A stretch of 64,000 nt of DNA. Source: Kocuria rosea (lineage in GTDB: Bacteria > Actinomycetota > Actinomycetes > Actinomycetales > Micrococcaceae). Under the pieces are notes generated by a model. It was not told the origin of the DNA, searched no databases, and was given only the letters and a program-made list of their open reading frames with translations. Both the position numbers and the translations under genes were made by a program. The stretch spans positions 1 through 64,000 of the forward strand of contig NZ_JAMBOG010000001.1 of NCBI RefSeq assembly GCF_023715525.1. Direction: 5' to 3'. This document shows positions 42,667 through 51,015 of the stretch, in pieces (the first letter of the stretch is position 1; every line of letters begins with the position of its first letter).

Positions 42667-43713
42667 ATGACTCCCTCCTCGACCCCCGGCACGTCATCCT
42701 CCTGGGACGACCACGGCGACCCGGTGCCGTGGGCGGACACGGATCCGCACGGCTCCGCCGACGCCACCCGGCCGCTGCCCGCGGTGAGCAGGCTCCCCGC
42801 GGCCCCGGCCGCCGGCGACGAGGACTGGAGCTGGTACGACACCGACGACGACGCGCAGCACACCCGGCCGCTGCCGCCGGTCGCCGCGCAGCGCTCCCGG
42901 GGCGAGGACCTGCACCCGCGCACCGACCCGACCCCCACGGCGCCCCTGGCCCCGCCGGCCCCGGCGCCGATGCCGCCGCTGTCCTCCGCGCCGCCGGTGT
43001 CCCGCGAGCGGGCGGTGCCCGCCGACCACGGGATGCCGGCCCACGGGACGCCGGGCTACGGGGTGCAGGGCTACGGGGTGCAGGGCCACGGGACGCCGGG
43101 CTACGGGGTGCAGGGCTACGGGGCCACGGGTGCCGGTCCCGTCCCGGGCCTGCCGGTCGACCCCGCCACCCGCTACGCGCGCCAGCGGGAGGAGTTCGGG
43201 GGCCTGCAGCTGGTCCCCGGCTTCTTCGGCTGGCTCAGCGCCCTGGCCCTCACCTGGTTGCTGCTGGCCCTGGCGGGACTGGCCGCCTCGGCCGCGGGGC
43301 TGCGGCTCGACGACGGGATGGGCGGCGTCGTCGACGAGCTCGCCTCCGGGTCGCCGGCCGCCTGGACGGGCGCTGTCGTGCTCGGCGCCGCCGAGTTCCT
43401 CGCGTTCCTGGGCGGCGGCTATGCCGCGGGCCGGATGGCCCGGTTCTCCGGGGCCCGCCAGGGGGTGTCCGTGTGGCTGTGGTCCCTGCTCGGCCGCTCC
43501 GTCGCCACCGTGGCCGGCCTCGTGTGGGCGGACACGATCGGCCTCGCGCCCGTGGGGGTCTCCGCCCAGGCGCTGATCGGCGACCTGCTGGCCCCCGGCC
43601 TGCTCGCGGTCGCGGCCGTGCTCCTCGTCGACCTGCTGGGCGCGGTGCTCGGCGGGCTGTGGGGCGCCCGGTACCACCGCCGGGTCGACCGCTGGGGGGA
43701 CACCGGTCGGTAA
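42667..43713 (+). CDS. Hypothetical membrane protein with disordered repeat-bearing N-terminus
   Basis: The 348-residue protein has two parts. Residues 1-165 are acidic and then proline-rich, with a short Gly-Tyr-rich repeat (HGTPGYGVQGYGVQG) at about residues 126-153. Residues 180-335 hold four or five hydrophobic helices with glycine-rich stretches (AAEFLAFLGGGYAAGRMARFSGA). The second part looks like an integral membrane protein related to small YrzE-like families; no function is known. The start at 42667 is the leaderless ATG. The tail is short and arginine-rich. Confidence 0.75.
   Translation: MTPSSTPGTSSSWDDHGDPVPWADTDPHGSADATRPLPAVSRLPAAPAAGDEDWSWYDTDDDAQHTRPLPPVAAQRSRGEDLHPRTDPTPTAPLAPPAPAPMPPLSSAPPVSRERAVPADHGMPAHGTPGYGVQGYGVQGHGTPGYGVQGYGATGAGPVPGLPVDPATRYARQREEFGGLQLVPGFFGWLSALALTWLLLALAGLAASAAGLRLDDGMGGVVDELASGSPAAWTGAVVLGAAEFLAFLGGGYAAGRMARFSGARQGVSVWLWSLLGRSVATVAGLVWADTIGLAPVGVSAQALIGDLLAPGLLAVAAVLLVDLLGAVLGGLWGARYHRRVDRWGDTGR
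43041..43123 (+). repeat. 45-bp tandem repeat inside a coding region
   Basis: The unit starting CCACGGGACGCCGGGCTACG at 43041 is repeated from 43086; the second copy is exact for 38 bp. It encodes the Gly-Tyr-Gln repeat PGYGVQGYGVQGHGT. Inside each copy a smaller Tyr-Gly-Val-Gln-Gly element recurs. Confidence 0.9.
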
Positions 43714-43850
43714 CGTTGTGCCACGAAGGCCGTGTCGGATTCGTCTCCCGCGGCGGCAGGGGTCACAATCGGAGCACCTCGGTGGGTTTTCCGTCACCCC
43801 CACGCAGAAACCTGCGGGCCGGCCACCGAGCAGCACCCGGAGGAAGCCCC

Positions 43851-44567
43851 ATGCCGTCCACCCTTGTCGCCGTCGTCGATGACCACGAGGTCGTCCGGGA
43901 AGGCGTCCGTCTCGTCTCCATGACCTCCCAGGCCGACGTGAAGCTGGTGGGGTCGGCCTCGACCGTCCCCGACCTGCTCGACCAGCTGGGCCGCGACCCG
44001 GAGAACCCTGCCCTCACCGGCCAGGGCGCCAAGCGCATCGAGTGCGAGGTCGTGCTGCTGGACCTCTCCCTCAACGACATGTCCCGCCCCTCGACCAACG
44101 TCGAGCTGCTGCGCGCCGCCGGGATGAAGGTGCTGATCTTCAGCATCGGGGAGAACGCCGCCCTGATCCGCGAGGCGCTGCGGGCCGGCGCCCTGGGCCT
44201 GGTGCGCAAGTCGGACCCGCTCGAGCACGCCATCGAGGAGGCCCGTAACATCGCCGAGGGCCGGCCGGTGATCACCAAGGAGCTGGCCGCCGCGATCGAC
44301 GGCGACGTCGAGTTCTCCCGCGCGAATCTCTCGCCGCGCGAGCAGGAGACCCTGCGCCTGTACGCCTCGGGCTTCGCCCAGGTCCAGGTGGCCCGCCGGA
44401 TGGGGATCAAGCAGAGCGCGGTCAAGACCAACATCGACCGCATCCGGGAGAAGTACGCCCGCATCGGCCGCCCGGCCCCCACGAAGATCGACCTGCGGAT
44501 CCGCGCGATCGAGGACGGCCTCGTGGAGCCCACGGCGGACATCACCACGGCGGAGAAGCACCTGTGA
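43851..44567 (+). CDS. LuxR/NarL-type response regulator
   Basis: This 238-residue regulator has an N-terminal receiver (acidic DDHE at 10-13; phospho-acceptor Asp71 in LLDLSL; conserved Lys in VRKSD) and a C-terminal LuxR HTH (LSPREQETLRLYASG...VKTNIDRIREKYA). A loop of about 20 residues before the phospho-Asp strand is longer than usual, and the output helix VARRMGIKQSAVKTNI differs from the standard LuxR pattern. ATG with CGGAGGAAG upstream. It is the first gene of a three-gene signalling operon, followed 33 bp later by its sensor kinase. Confidence 0.9.
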   Translation: MPSTLVAVVDDHEVVREGVRLVSMTSQADVKLVGSASTVPDLLDQLGRDPENPALTGQGAKRIECEVVLLDLSLNDMSRPSTNVELLRAAGMKVLIFSIGENAALIREALRAGALGLVRKSDPLEHAIEEARNIAEGRPVITKELAAAIDGDVEFSRANLSPREQETLRLYASGFAQVQVARRMGIKQSAVKTNIDRIREKYARIGRPAPTKIDLRIRAIEDGLVEPTADITTAEKHL

Positions 44568-44600
44568 GCCGCCCCGGCCCCCTGTGAGGAGCCCCGCTCC

Positions 44601-45896
44601 GTGAGCCCCGCAGCCTCCCGGCCCCCGCTCGCCTACCGGAAGGTCCCGGCCCGCCGCCGCCGCACCGGCCTCCTGGTCCCGGCGACCCCGCAGGAGCTGG
44701 GGATGAACTCCTACCGGATCCACCTGCTCGCCAACATCTGCCAGGGGCTCGTCGCCGTCGCCCTGTTCCTGGAGTCCCTCACCATCCTCGAGGACCAGCT
44801 GCGGGCGTTCGAGCGGTGGCACCTCGCCTTCCTCCTCGCCCTGCTGCTCGACGCGGGGGTGCTGCTCCTGCAGGGCGCGCGGCAGCGGGTGCGGACGTGG
44901 CCGGTCGTGACGGCCCCGCTGCTCGTGGCGCTCGCCGTGCTGGCCCTGCCGCTCGCGTGGACCGGCACCCCGCCGCCCCAGGACCCCTGGGTGGAGCCCT
45001 TCATCCTGCTCGCCGCGGCCGCCGTCGCGGTCGTGTGGGGCCCGGAGCTGGCCGTGGGGTACCTGGTGGCGGTGACGGGCGTCTACGTCGCCGTCATGGT
45101 CCGCACGGCGGCCGCCCCGGACGTCATGGACGTGCTGTTCGACGCCACGAGCCGGGTCGCCTTCGGGGTGATCATCGTCCTGCTCATCAGTCTCGTCGCC
45201 CGGGGCGGGCGGAACGCGGACCGGGTCTACGCCGACGCGATCGCCCAGGAGCTGCAGCTCAACCGCTCCCGCTCCCAGGCCGGGGAGCAGGAGCGGCTGG
45301 ACCGGCTGATCCACGACAACGTTATGGCCGCCCTCCTGGACGCCGGCCGGGCCCCGGGCCCCGTCCAGCGCGGCACCCGGGTGCTGGCCCAGCGGGCCCT
45401 GGACGTCCTCGCGCTCGAGGAGCGCCGCGCCCGGGGCCAGGGCACCACCATGGTGCACGTCCTCCTGGACGACCTGCTGGAGTCCCTGTCCCCGTGGCGC
45501 ACCCGCGTGCGCTTCAACAGCATCACGCCCTACATCCGGCCCCCGGGCGAGCCCCGCCCGCTCATCCCGACCGAGACCGCGCAGGCGCTCGTGCAGGCCA
45601 TCACCGAGGCCGTGTCCAACAGCGCCCGCCACTCCGGCACGGACGTCACGTTCGTCACCATGGACGGCGGCATCTGCCCGCCCACCCCCATCAACCCCGA
45701 GGGCTTCTACCTGCGCTTCCAGGTCGTGGACCGGGGCCGCGGGTTCCAGGTCCGCAGCATCGACTCCCGCCGGCTGGGGGTGCGCGTGTCCATCCTGGGC
45801 AACGTGGAGCAGGTGGGCGGCGCCGTGGACGTGGACGCCGCCCCCGGCCGCGGCACCCGCGTCACCGTCCTCTGGCCCCGGGACGCCCAGCCGTGA
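44601..45896 (+). CDS. Membrane sensor histidine kinase
   Basis: The 431-residue kinase has five to six N-terminal helices (residues about 40-210), a dimerisation helix with His238 in RLIHDNVMAALLDAG, and a C-terminal GHKL ATPase: N-box EAVSNSARHSG, DRGRGF and RRLGVRVSILGNVEQVGG. It fits the HisKA_3/NarX-like group, but the sequence after the histidine (DNV) is atypical. GTG start with GAGGAG upstream. Its stop overlaps the next gene by 4 bp. The signal is unknown; no large outside domain is visible, so it may sense a membrane-related cue. Confidence 0.85.
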   Translation: MSPAASRPPLAYRKVPARRRRTGLLVPATPQELGMNSYRIHLLANICQGLVAVALFLESLTILEDQLRAFERWHLAFLLALLLDAGVLLLQGARQRVRTWPVVTAPLLVALAVLALPLAWTGTPPPQDPWVEPFILLAAAAVAVVWGPELAVGYLVAVTGVYVAVMVRTAAAPDVMDVLFDATSRVAFGVIIVLLISLVARGGRNADRVYADAIAQELQLNRSRSQAGEQERLDRLIHDNVMAALLDAGRAPGPVQRGTRVLAQRALDVLALEERRARGQGTTMVHVLLDDLLESLSPWRTRVRFNSITPYIRPPGEPRPLIPTETAQALVQAITEAVSNSARHSGTDVTFVTMDGGICPPTPINPEGFYLRFQVVDRGRGFQVRSIDSRRLGVRVSILGNVEQVGGAVDVDAAPGRGTRVTVLWPRDAQP

Positions 45897-46906
45897 TCTT
45901 CCGGGCCCTCTTCCACCCCCTGACCGTCGTCGCCACGGCCGTCTTCTTCCTCATCCCCGTGGTGCTCGGCGTGCTCCTGACCCGGGAGATGGACAAGCCG
46001 GACCTGATGCAGGCCGCGCTCGTCACCTACGTGGTGGCCGTGGCCCTGGTCGTCCACCCGTACGGGCGGCGGCGGCTGCCCGACCTGCCCGTGCTGCTGG
46101 CCGTGCTCCTCATGCTGGTGTCGATCCAGCGCTCCTACGACGCCCTGGACCCGCGGGCGGAGCTGTTCGGCGGGCAGTGGTTCACCCTCGGCTTCGACGG
46201 GTTCCTGGTGGTGCTGGGCATCCGCCGGCGCGGCGGGTGGGGCTGGGCCACGCTCGTCATCGCGGTGGCGATCTCGATGACGTGGGGCGCCCGTTCCGGT
46301 CTCGGGGCGTGGGACGCCGCCCTGAGCAACGCCGCGGCCGCGGCCCTGCTCCTCGCGAGCCAGCTCATCGCCCGGGAGTACGACCGGGCCTCCACCGCCT
46401 TCGCCGAGGCCCGGGAGATGGTGATCTCCGCCCGCACGCACGACGAGGCCGAGCGGGACGTCGTCAACGCCTCCGTCCAGCGCGTCCAGGAGGTGCGCCG
46501 CCTCGCCGGCGGGCTGCTCGAGCGGATCGCGCACGACGCCTCCCCCGTCACGGACTACGAGATCGACCAGTTCCGGCTCACCGAGGCGCAGCTGCGGGAC
46601 TCGATCCGCGGCCGCGCGCTGGCCACGTCCTACCTGCTCGAGATCGCCCGGGCGGCCCGGGCCCGGGGGGTCCAGGTGGACATCCTCGACGAGCGCGGCA
46701 AGCCCCTGCCCACGGCCGTGCTGCGCGCCGCCACCCGCCAGGCCATGGAGGTGCTCAACGCCGCGACGTCCGGGTCCGTCACGATCCGGGCCTTCCCCGA
46801 GGGGGACCCCACGGCGGTGTTCATCGTGCACGACGGCAACACCGCGGACGAGGAGCCCGTGGCCATCGAGATCGCCGACGGCACCGGCGAGGTCTCCCGG
46901 TTCTGA
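45893..46906 (+). CDS. Membrane protein resembling a degenerate sensor kinase
   Basis: The 337-residue protein is encoded directly after the kinase, with a GTGA overlap. It has five to six hydrophobic helices in the first 165 residues, a long charged helix (REYDRASTAFAEAREMV and ERDVVNASVQRVQEVRR), and His214 in ERIAHDAS at the place of a kinase histidine. The end (VLRAATRQAMEVLNAA, VFIVHDGN) looks like a worn-down ATPase domain without the glycine-rich boxes. I infer it is a partner or inhibitor of the kinase, not an active kinase itself. No family is recognised with certainty. Confidence 0.75.
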   Translation: MIFRALFHPLTVVATAVFFLIPVVLGVLLTREMDKPDLMQAALVTYVVAVALVVHPYGRRRLPDLPVLLAVLLMLVSIQRSYDALDPRAELFGGQWFTLGFDGFLVVLGIRRRGGWGWATLVIAVAISMTWGARSGLGAWDAALSNAAAAALLLASQLIAREYDRASTAFAEAREMVISARTHDEAERDVVNASVQRVQEVRRLAGGLLERIAHDASPVTDYEIDQFRLTEAQLRDSIRGRALATSYLLEIARAARARGVQVDILDERGKPLPTAVLRAATRQAMEVLNAATSGSVTIRAFPEGDPTAVFIVHDGNTADEEPVAIEIADGTGEVSRF

Positions 46907-47001
46907 CGGCGTCCGCACTGCACCGCGGGCCGGTCGCCGCGGCCGGGCCCGCCCCGTCCACAGCGCTCCGCCCCGGCGCCGCCCCGGACCGGGGCCGTCC
47001 C

Positions 47002-47007
47002 TACGGT
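47002..47007 (+). promoter_or_regulatory. -10 element, leaderless promoter of tag
   Basis: TACGGT is 6 nt from the ATG at 47014; there is no ribosome binding site. Confidence 0.5.
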
Positions 47008-47013
47008 GGGGCC

Positions 47014-47721
47014 ATGGACAGCCCCGCCGACGGCCACGCGCCGCACCCCGACCCCACGCCCCCGTCCGCGCCACCGGCCCCGCCCGGGGCCGGCCCCGCG
47101 GCGGTTCCCGGGAGCACCGCCGCCGCCGACGCCTTCCGCGCCGTGCTCTGCGGCGACGGCCTGCGCCGCTGCCCCTGGGCCGCCACCGGCCCGGAGGTCC
47201 TCGAGGAGCACGACCGGCGCTGGGGCACCGCGCCCCGCTCCTCCGCCGGCCTCTTCGAGGCCCTGTGCCTCGAGATCCTCCAGGCCGGCCTGGCCCGCTG
47301 GAGCATCGCCCAGCGCCGGGACGGGCTGCACCGGGCGTTCCGGGGCTTCGCCCCGGAGGAGGTCGCCCGGATGACGGAGGACGACGTCGACGAGCTGCTG
47401 CTCGATCCCGCGGTGATCTGCAACCGGACCAAGATCGCCGCCGTGGTGCACAACGCCCGCGCGTGCGCCGAGCGGGGCCCGGGCGAGTGGGCCGAGCTTC
47501 TCGAGGGCCTGCGGCCGGTCCGCGCGGAGCCGCCGCGCACCGTGCTGGAGCTGCCCGCCCGGTCCCCGGAGGGCGACCGGCTCGCCGCCCGGCTCAAGGA
47601 GCGGGGCCTCGTGTTCGTGGGCCCCACGACCGCCCACCAGTTCCTGCTGCGCACCGGGGTGCTCCCGGGACACCTCGCGGAGTGCTTCAGGGCCGGGCCT
47701 GGAAGCGCAGGATCCGCCTGA
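47014..47721 (+). CDS. tag: DNA-3-methyladenine glycosylase I
   Basis: Tag removes 3-methyladenine from alkylated DNA. The 235-residue protein has a proline/alanine-rich N-terminus of about 40 residues before the domain. The family core is clear: RCPWA, LFEALCLEILQAGLARW, ICNRTKIAAVVHNARA and KERGLVFVGPTTAHQF. The zinc-staple residues appear to be kept: Cys in RRCPWA, His in EEHDRRWG, and His and Cys in GHLAEC. Its last 35 bp overlap the convergent aminotransferase gene. The ATG follows TACGGT, suggesting leaderless expression. Confidence 0.9.
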   Translation: MDSPADGHAPHPDPTPPSAPPAPPGAGPAAVPGSTAAADAFRAVLCGDGLRRCPWAATGPEVLEEHDRRWGTAPRSSAGLFEALCLEILQAGLARWSIAQRRDGLHRAFRGFAPEEVARMTEDDVDELLLDPAVICNRTKIAAVVHNARACAERGPGEWAELLEGLRPVRAEPPRTVLELPARSPEGDRLAARLKERGLVFVGPTTAHQFLLRTGVLPGHLAECFRAGPGSAGSA

Positions 47722-48916
47722 TCGCCTCCTCCACCCGGTCGGGCCCCGCCGCGAAGGAGAGCCGGACCGTGCGGTGGCCGCGGGCCGCGTCGAAGTCCAG
47801 TCCGGGCACGACCGCCACGGCCTCGGCCTCGAGCAGCCGCCGGCACCACTCCAGCGAGCTGCCGTGGCGCTCGAGCTGCTCCCCGAGCTCGGCGTAGAGG
47901 TAGAACGCCCCGTCCGCCGGGGCGGTCTCCCCCCAGCCCAGGGCGGGCAGGGCGTCCAGGAGCAGCCCCCGGGAGCGGGCGAAGCCCTCGACCGCGCGGT
48001 CGGCGGCCGCGTAGGACTCCTCAGAGAACGCCTCGACGGCGGCGTGCTGCGCCGCGGCCGGCGGGCAGAGGCTCACGTTGCCGGCGAGCGCGTCGACGGG
48101 CGCCACCAGGTCCCGGGGCAGCAGCGCCCAGCCGAGGCGCCACCCGGTCATCCCCCAGTACTTGGAGAACGACGAGATGACCACCGCGTCCCGGTCGTGC
48201 TCCCAGGCGCTGGCCCCCCGGTACGGCCGCCCGCCGGGTCGGCCGGCCCCCTCCGGGGCCGCGTGCACGATCCCGTGGTAGATCTCGTCGCTGATCAGCC
48301 GGGTCCCGTGCTCGGCGCACCAGCGCGCGAGCGCCGCGAGCTCCTCCGGGGCGAGCAGGGTGCCGGTGGGGTTGGCCGGGCCCGCCACCACGAGGCCGCG
48401 CAGCGGTCCGTGCCGGGCGGCCGCGGCGTCGAGCATCGCGGGCGTGGGCTGGAAGCGCGTGGCCGGGCCGCAGTCGAGCTCGACCACGTCCGCGCCGAGG
48501 GCGGCCAGGGTGTTGCGGTAGGCCGGGTAGCCGGGCCGGCACACCGCGACCCGGTCCCCCACGTCGAACGCCGCCAGGAAGGTCAGCACCAGCGCCCCGG
48601 AGGCCCCCGTGGTGATCGCGACGTCCTCCGGAGAGACCTCGAGGCCGTACCACCGGGCGTAGTGGCCGGCCACGGCCCGGCGCAGCGGCTCGGTGCCGAG
48701 GGCCGGGGTGTACCCGAGGCCCTCGTTGCGGGCGTGCACGCGCGCGGCCGCCCGGGCCACGGCCCGGGGCGCTCCGCCGGAGGGCTCGCCCGCGCACAGG
48801 GAGACGACGTCCCGGCCCTCGGCCCGGAGGCGCTCGACGGCGGCGAGGATCTCCATCACCCGGAAGGCCGGGACGGCGGAGCGGGTGGAGGGGCGGGGCG
48901 GGGCGGGGCGGGGCAT
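47687..48916 (-). CDS. PLP-dependent class I/II aminotransferase
   Basis: This 409-residue enzyme belongs to fold type I. The PLP lysine is in SSFSKYWGMTGWRLGW, with upstream GPANPTGT and ISDEIYHGIV. The pattern fits the aspartate/aromatic aminotransferase group (subgroup I-gamma); the donor amino acid cannot be told. Start is the ATG at 48914-48916; TAGGCT (rc of 48923-48928) is 6 nt upstream. Its last 35 bp overlap tag. Upstream lies a 447-bp gene-free stretch. Confidence 0.85.
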   Translation of the reverse strand: MPRPAPPRPSTRSAVPAFRVMEILAAVERLRAEGRDVVSLCAGEPSGGAPRAVARAAARVHARNEGLGYTPALGTEPLRRAVAGHYARWYGLEVSPEDVAITTGASGALVLTFLAAFDVGDRVAVCRPGYPAYRNTLAALGADVVELDCGPATRFQPTPAMLDAAAARHGPLRGLVVAGPANPTGTLLAPEELAALARWCAEHGTRLISDEIYHGIVHAAPEGAGRPGGRPYRGASAWEHDRDAVVISSFSKYWGMTGWRLGWALLPRDLVAPVDALAGNVSLCPPAAAQHAAVEAFSEESYAAADRAVEGFARSRGLLLDALPALGWGETAPADGAFYLYAELGEQLERHGSSLEWCRRLLEAEAVAVVPGLDFDAARGHRTVRLSFAAGPDRVEEAIRRILRFQARP

Positions 48917-48922
48917 GGCCCC

Positions 48923-48928
48923 AGCCTA
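48923..48928 (-). promoter_or_regulatory. -10 element, leaderless promoter of the aminotransferase gene
   Basis: TAGGCT on the minus strand is 6 nt from the ATG at 48914-48916 and no ribosome site is visible. Confidence 0.5.
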
Positions 48929-49313
48929 CGGCCGGGACCCCGGAGGTGATGTCCGTCACGCCAGGTCATGCGCACTTCGGGGGACAGACTTTCGTCCAGG
49001 CCTGGGACATACTGGTGCCAGTCCTGGACGTCAGGGGGGCGCGCTGAGGCGGCCGCCGGGCGTGGGGGGACAGGTCGCCGGTGCGAGCACCGGGGGCCGA
49101 CCGGGTCGGTCGCCACCGCGGCTCGTGTCCCGCGGTGATCCATCGTGAATGAGATGTGTGATTGTGTCTGGGGGGATTTCAATCGCGGATCCGTACCGGT
49201 GGGACACCGGGCGCGGGGAACGACCACCCGCCGTCCGTGGAGTGCGGTGCCGGGCCGAGGGCCCGGCGGGGAGAGCCGCAGGCCGCGGAACCGCCCGTCG
49301 ACGGCGGAGCAGA

Positions 49314-49341
49314 CGGCCCCGTACCTTCCGGTACGGGGCCG
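49314..49341 (-). terminator. Terminator of the 2-oxoacid dehydrogenase operon
   Basis: CGGCCCCGTACC (49314-49325) pairs with GGTACGGGGCCG (49330-49341) around a 4-nt loop, 23 bp beyond the E2 stop on the minus strand. Confidence 0.8.
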
Positions 49342-49363
49342 TTGCCGTGCCCGGGGCCGCGGC

Positions 49364-50896
49364 TCAGTCCAGGAGCAGGGCCGGCTCCTCGAGGATCCGG
49401 GCGACGTCGGCGATGAAGCGGGCGGCGAGGTCCCCGTCGACCACCCGGTGGTCGAACGATCCGCCCAGGGTGGTCACCCAGCGGGGCACCACGGCGCCGT
49501 CCACGACCCACGGCTTCTGCTTGATGCTGCCGAAGGCGACGATGGCCACCTCGCCGGGGTTGATGATCGGGGTCCCCGTGTCCAGGCCGAGGGGCCCGAT
49601 GTTGGTGATGGTCACGGTCCCGCCCTGCATGTCCGCCGGCTGGGTGCGGCCCGCGCGCGCCGTGCGGGAGAGCTCGTCCAGGGCCACGGCGAGCTCGCGC
49701 AGGCTCAGGTCCTGGGCGTCCTTGATGTTGGGCACCATGAGCCCCCGGGGCGTGGCCGCCGCGATGCCGAGGTTGACGAAGTGCTTCACGAGGATCTCCT
49801 CGTCCGTCCACGTCGCGTTGACCTGCGGGGTGCGGGCCACCGCCCACATGACCGCCTTCGCCAGGACCAGCAGCGGCGTGACCTTGACCCCCGCGTAGTC
49901 CGGGGCGGCCTTGAGCCGCTGGACGAACTCCATGGTCCGTGAGGCGTCGAGGTCCACGAACACCGATGCGTGCGGGGCGCTGAAGGCGCTGCGCACCATG
50001 TTCTGCGCGGTGGCCTTGCGCACGCCCTTGACCGGGATCCGCTCGATCCGCCCGTCCTGGCCCGGTGCCGCGGCCGGGCGCCGGGCGCCGGCCTCGCGCA
50101 GCCGCGCGGCGTGGGCCAGCAGGTCCTGCTTGGTGATCTGGCCGGCGGCCCCGGTCGCCGGGACGTCGGCGAGGTCGATGCCCAGGTCGCGGGCGGCCTT
50201 GCGCACCGGGGGCTTCGCGAGCGCCGGCCGGCGGGGCGGGGTCGCGGCCGGCGGGGTGCCGGGCTCGTCCCCGCGGCCGGGCCGGCGCCAGACCCCGCGG
50301 TCCTCGGCGAGGCGTGCCGCGCGGTCGGCGAGGCCCTGCGCCGCGCTGCCGAGGCCGTTGCCCAGGCCGCTGCCGAGACCGTTGCCCAGGCTGCCGCCCA
50401 GGGAGCCGCCGAGCCCGCCGACCAGGGCGCCGCGGGAGAGCTTCTCCGTCCACCCCGCCGAGCGGGCGGGCTCCGCGGCGGCCGGCGCGGCGGGGACGGC
50501 CTCCGGGGCCGGGGCGCTCCGGCGGCGGCGGCGCACCGGGTCCGCCTTGGGCCCCGAGCCCACGAGCGGACGGGACTCCTCGGCCTGCTCCTCCCGCGCC
50601 GGGGCGGACGCGGCTGCCGCCCGCGGACCGGCGGCCGGGGCGGCGCCCGCGGTCTCCCCGGGGGAGGCCACCGCGATGATCGGGGTCCCGACCTCGACGG
50701 TGCCGCCCTCGGGCACGAGCAGGTCCAGGACCGTCCCGGCGTACGGGGAGGGCAGCTCGACGACGGACTTCGCCGTCTCGATCTCCACGAGCACCTGGTT
50801 GACCGTCACGGTCTCCCCCGGCGCGACCTTCCACGCCAGGATCTCGGCCTCGGTCAGGCCCTCGCCCACGTCGGGCAACTTGAAGATCTGGGGCAT
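49364..50896 (-). CDS. bkdC: 2-oxoacid dehydrogenase E2 (dihydrolipoamide acyltransferase)
   Basis: The 510-residue E2 subunit carries acyl groups from E1 to CoA. It has one lipoyl domain (residues 1-80; [13 protein letters not shown] with the lipoyl lysine), a long linker, a peripheral binding domain ([19 protein letters not shown]) and the catalytic domain ([11 protein letters not shown] near the end). The linker contains a Gly-Leu-Gly-rich stretch ([17 protein letters not shown]) encoded by 24-bp repeats. GAGGAAG lies before the ATG at 50894-50896. It is the last gene of the E1a-E1b-E2 operon; E3 is not nearby. Confidence 0.92.
   Translation of the reverse strand: MPQIFKLPDVGEGLTEAEILAWKVAPGETVTVNQVLVEIETAKSVVELPSPYAGTVLDLLVPEGGTVEVGTPIIAVASPGETAGAAPAAGPRAAAASAPAREEQAEESRPLVGSGPKADPVRRRRRSAPAPEAVPAAPAAAEPARSAGWTEKLSRGALVGGLGGSLGGSLGNGLGSGLGNGLGSAAQGLADRAARLAEDRGVWRRPGRGDEPGTPPAATPPRRPALAKPPVRKAARDLGIDLADVPATGAAGQITKQDLLAHAARLREAGARRPAAAPGQDGRIERIPVKGVRKATAQNMVRSAFSAPHASVFVDLDASRTMEFVQRLKAAPDYAGVKVTPLLVLAKAVMWAVARTPQVNATWTDEEILVKHFVNLGIAAATPRGLMVPNIKDAQDLSLRELAVALDELSRTARAGRTQPADMQGGTVTITNIGPLGLDTGTPIINPGEVAIVAFGSIKQKPWVVDGAVVPRWVTTLGGSFDHRVVDGDLAARFIADVARILEEPALLLD
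50344..50391 (-). repeat. 24-bp tandem repeat in the E2 linker
   Basis: Two copies of a 24-bp unit (50344-50367, 50368-50391) differ at only two positions. They encode the Gly-Leu-Gly-Asn/Ser repeat of the flexible linker and are the kind of tract that can change in copy number. Confidence 0.8.
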
Positions 50897-51015
50897 GTTT
50901 CCACTTCCTCTCTCACGGGCCCCCGCGGCGGCGGCGGCCCGGGCCGGCGACCGGTTCGGCGGTCGCCGGCACGCGTCGGCAGGCGCCGACAGGGCTCGGC
51001 AGGGCTCGGCTGGGC

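Larger units (their letters stand above)
48917..49363. other. Gene-free stretch rich in inverted repeats
   Basis: No convincing gene is present. The leftmost bases hold the aminotransferase promoter (TAGGCT at 48923-48928, minus). Further on are four exact or near-exact inverted repeats: CGTCCAGGCCTGG with CCAGTCCTGGACG (48993-49030; 12 of 13 pairs), CCGGTGC with GCACCGG (49078-49093), GACCG with CGGTC near 49100-49112, and CACCGCGG with CCGCGGTG (49114-49137). At 49145-49200 the DNA is locally AT-richer and includes ATGAGATGTGTGATTGTGTC. A terminator for the dehydrogenase operon is at 49314-49341. A structured RNA is possible. Confidence 0.55.

Noticed and set aside
44816-46906. Long frame joining the sensor kinase region and the third gene
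   Set aside because: The first part is a shadow frame of the kinase. The true third gene begins at the GTG at 45893 with a 4-bp overlap.
49145-49942. Reading frames on the plus strand across the gene-free stretch and E2 gene
   Set aside because: They are antisense to the E2 gene for most of their length and have no recognisable domain; the short start MNEMCDCVWGDF has no ribosome site or clear promoter.
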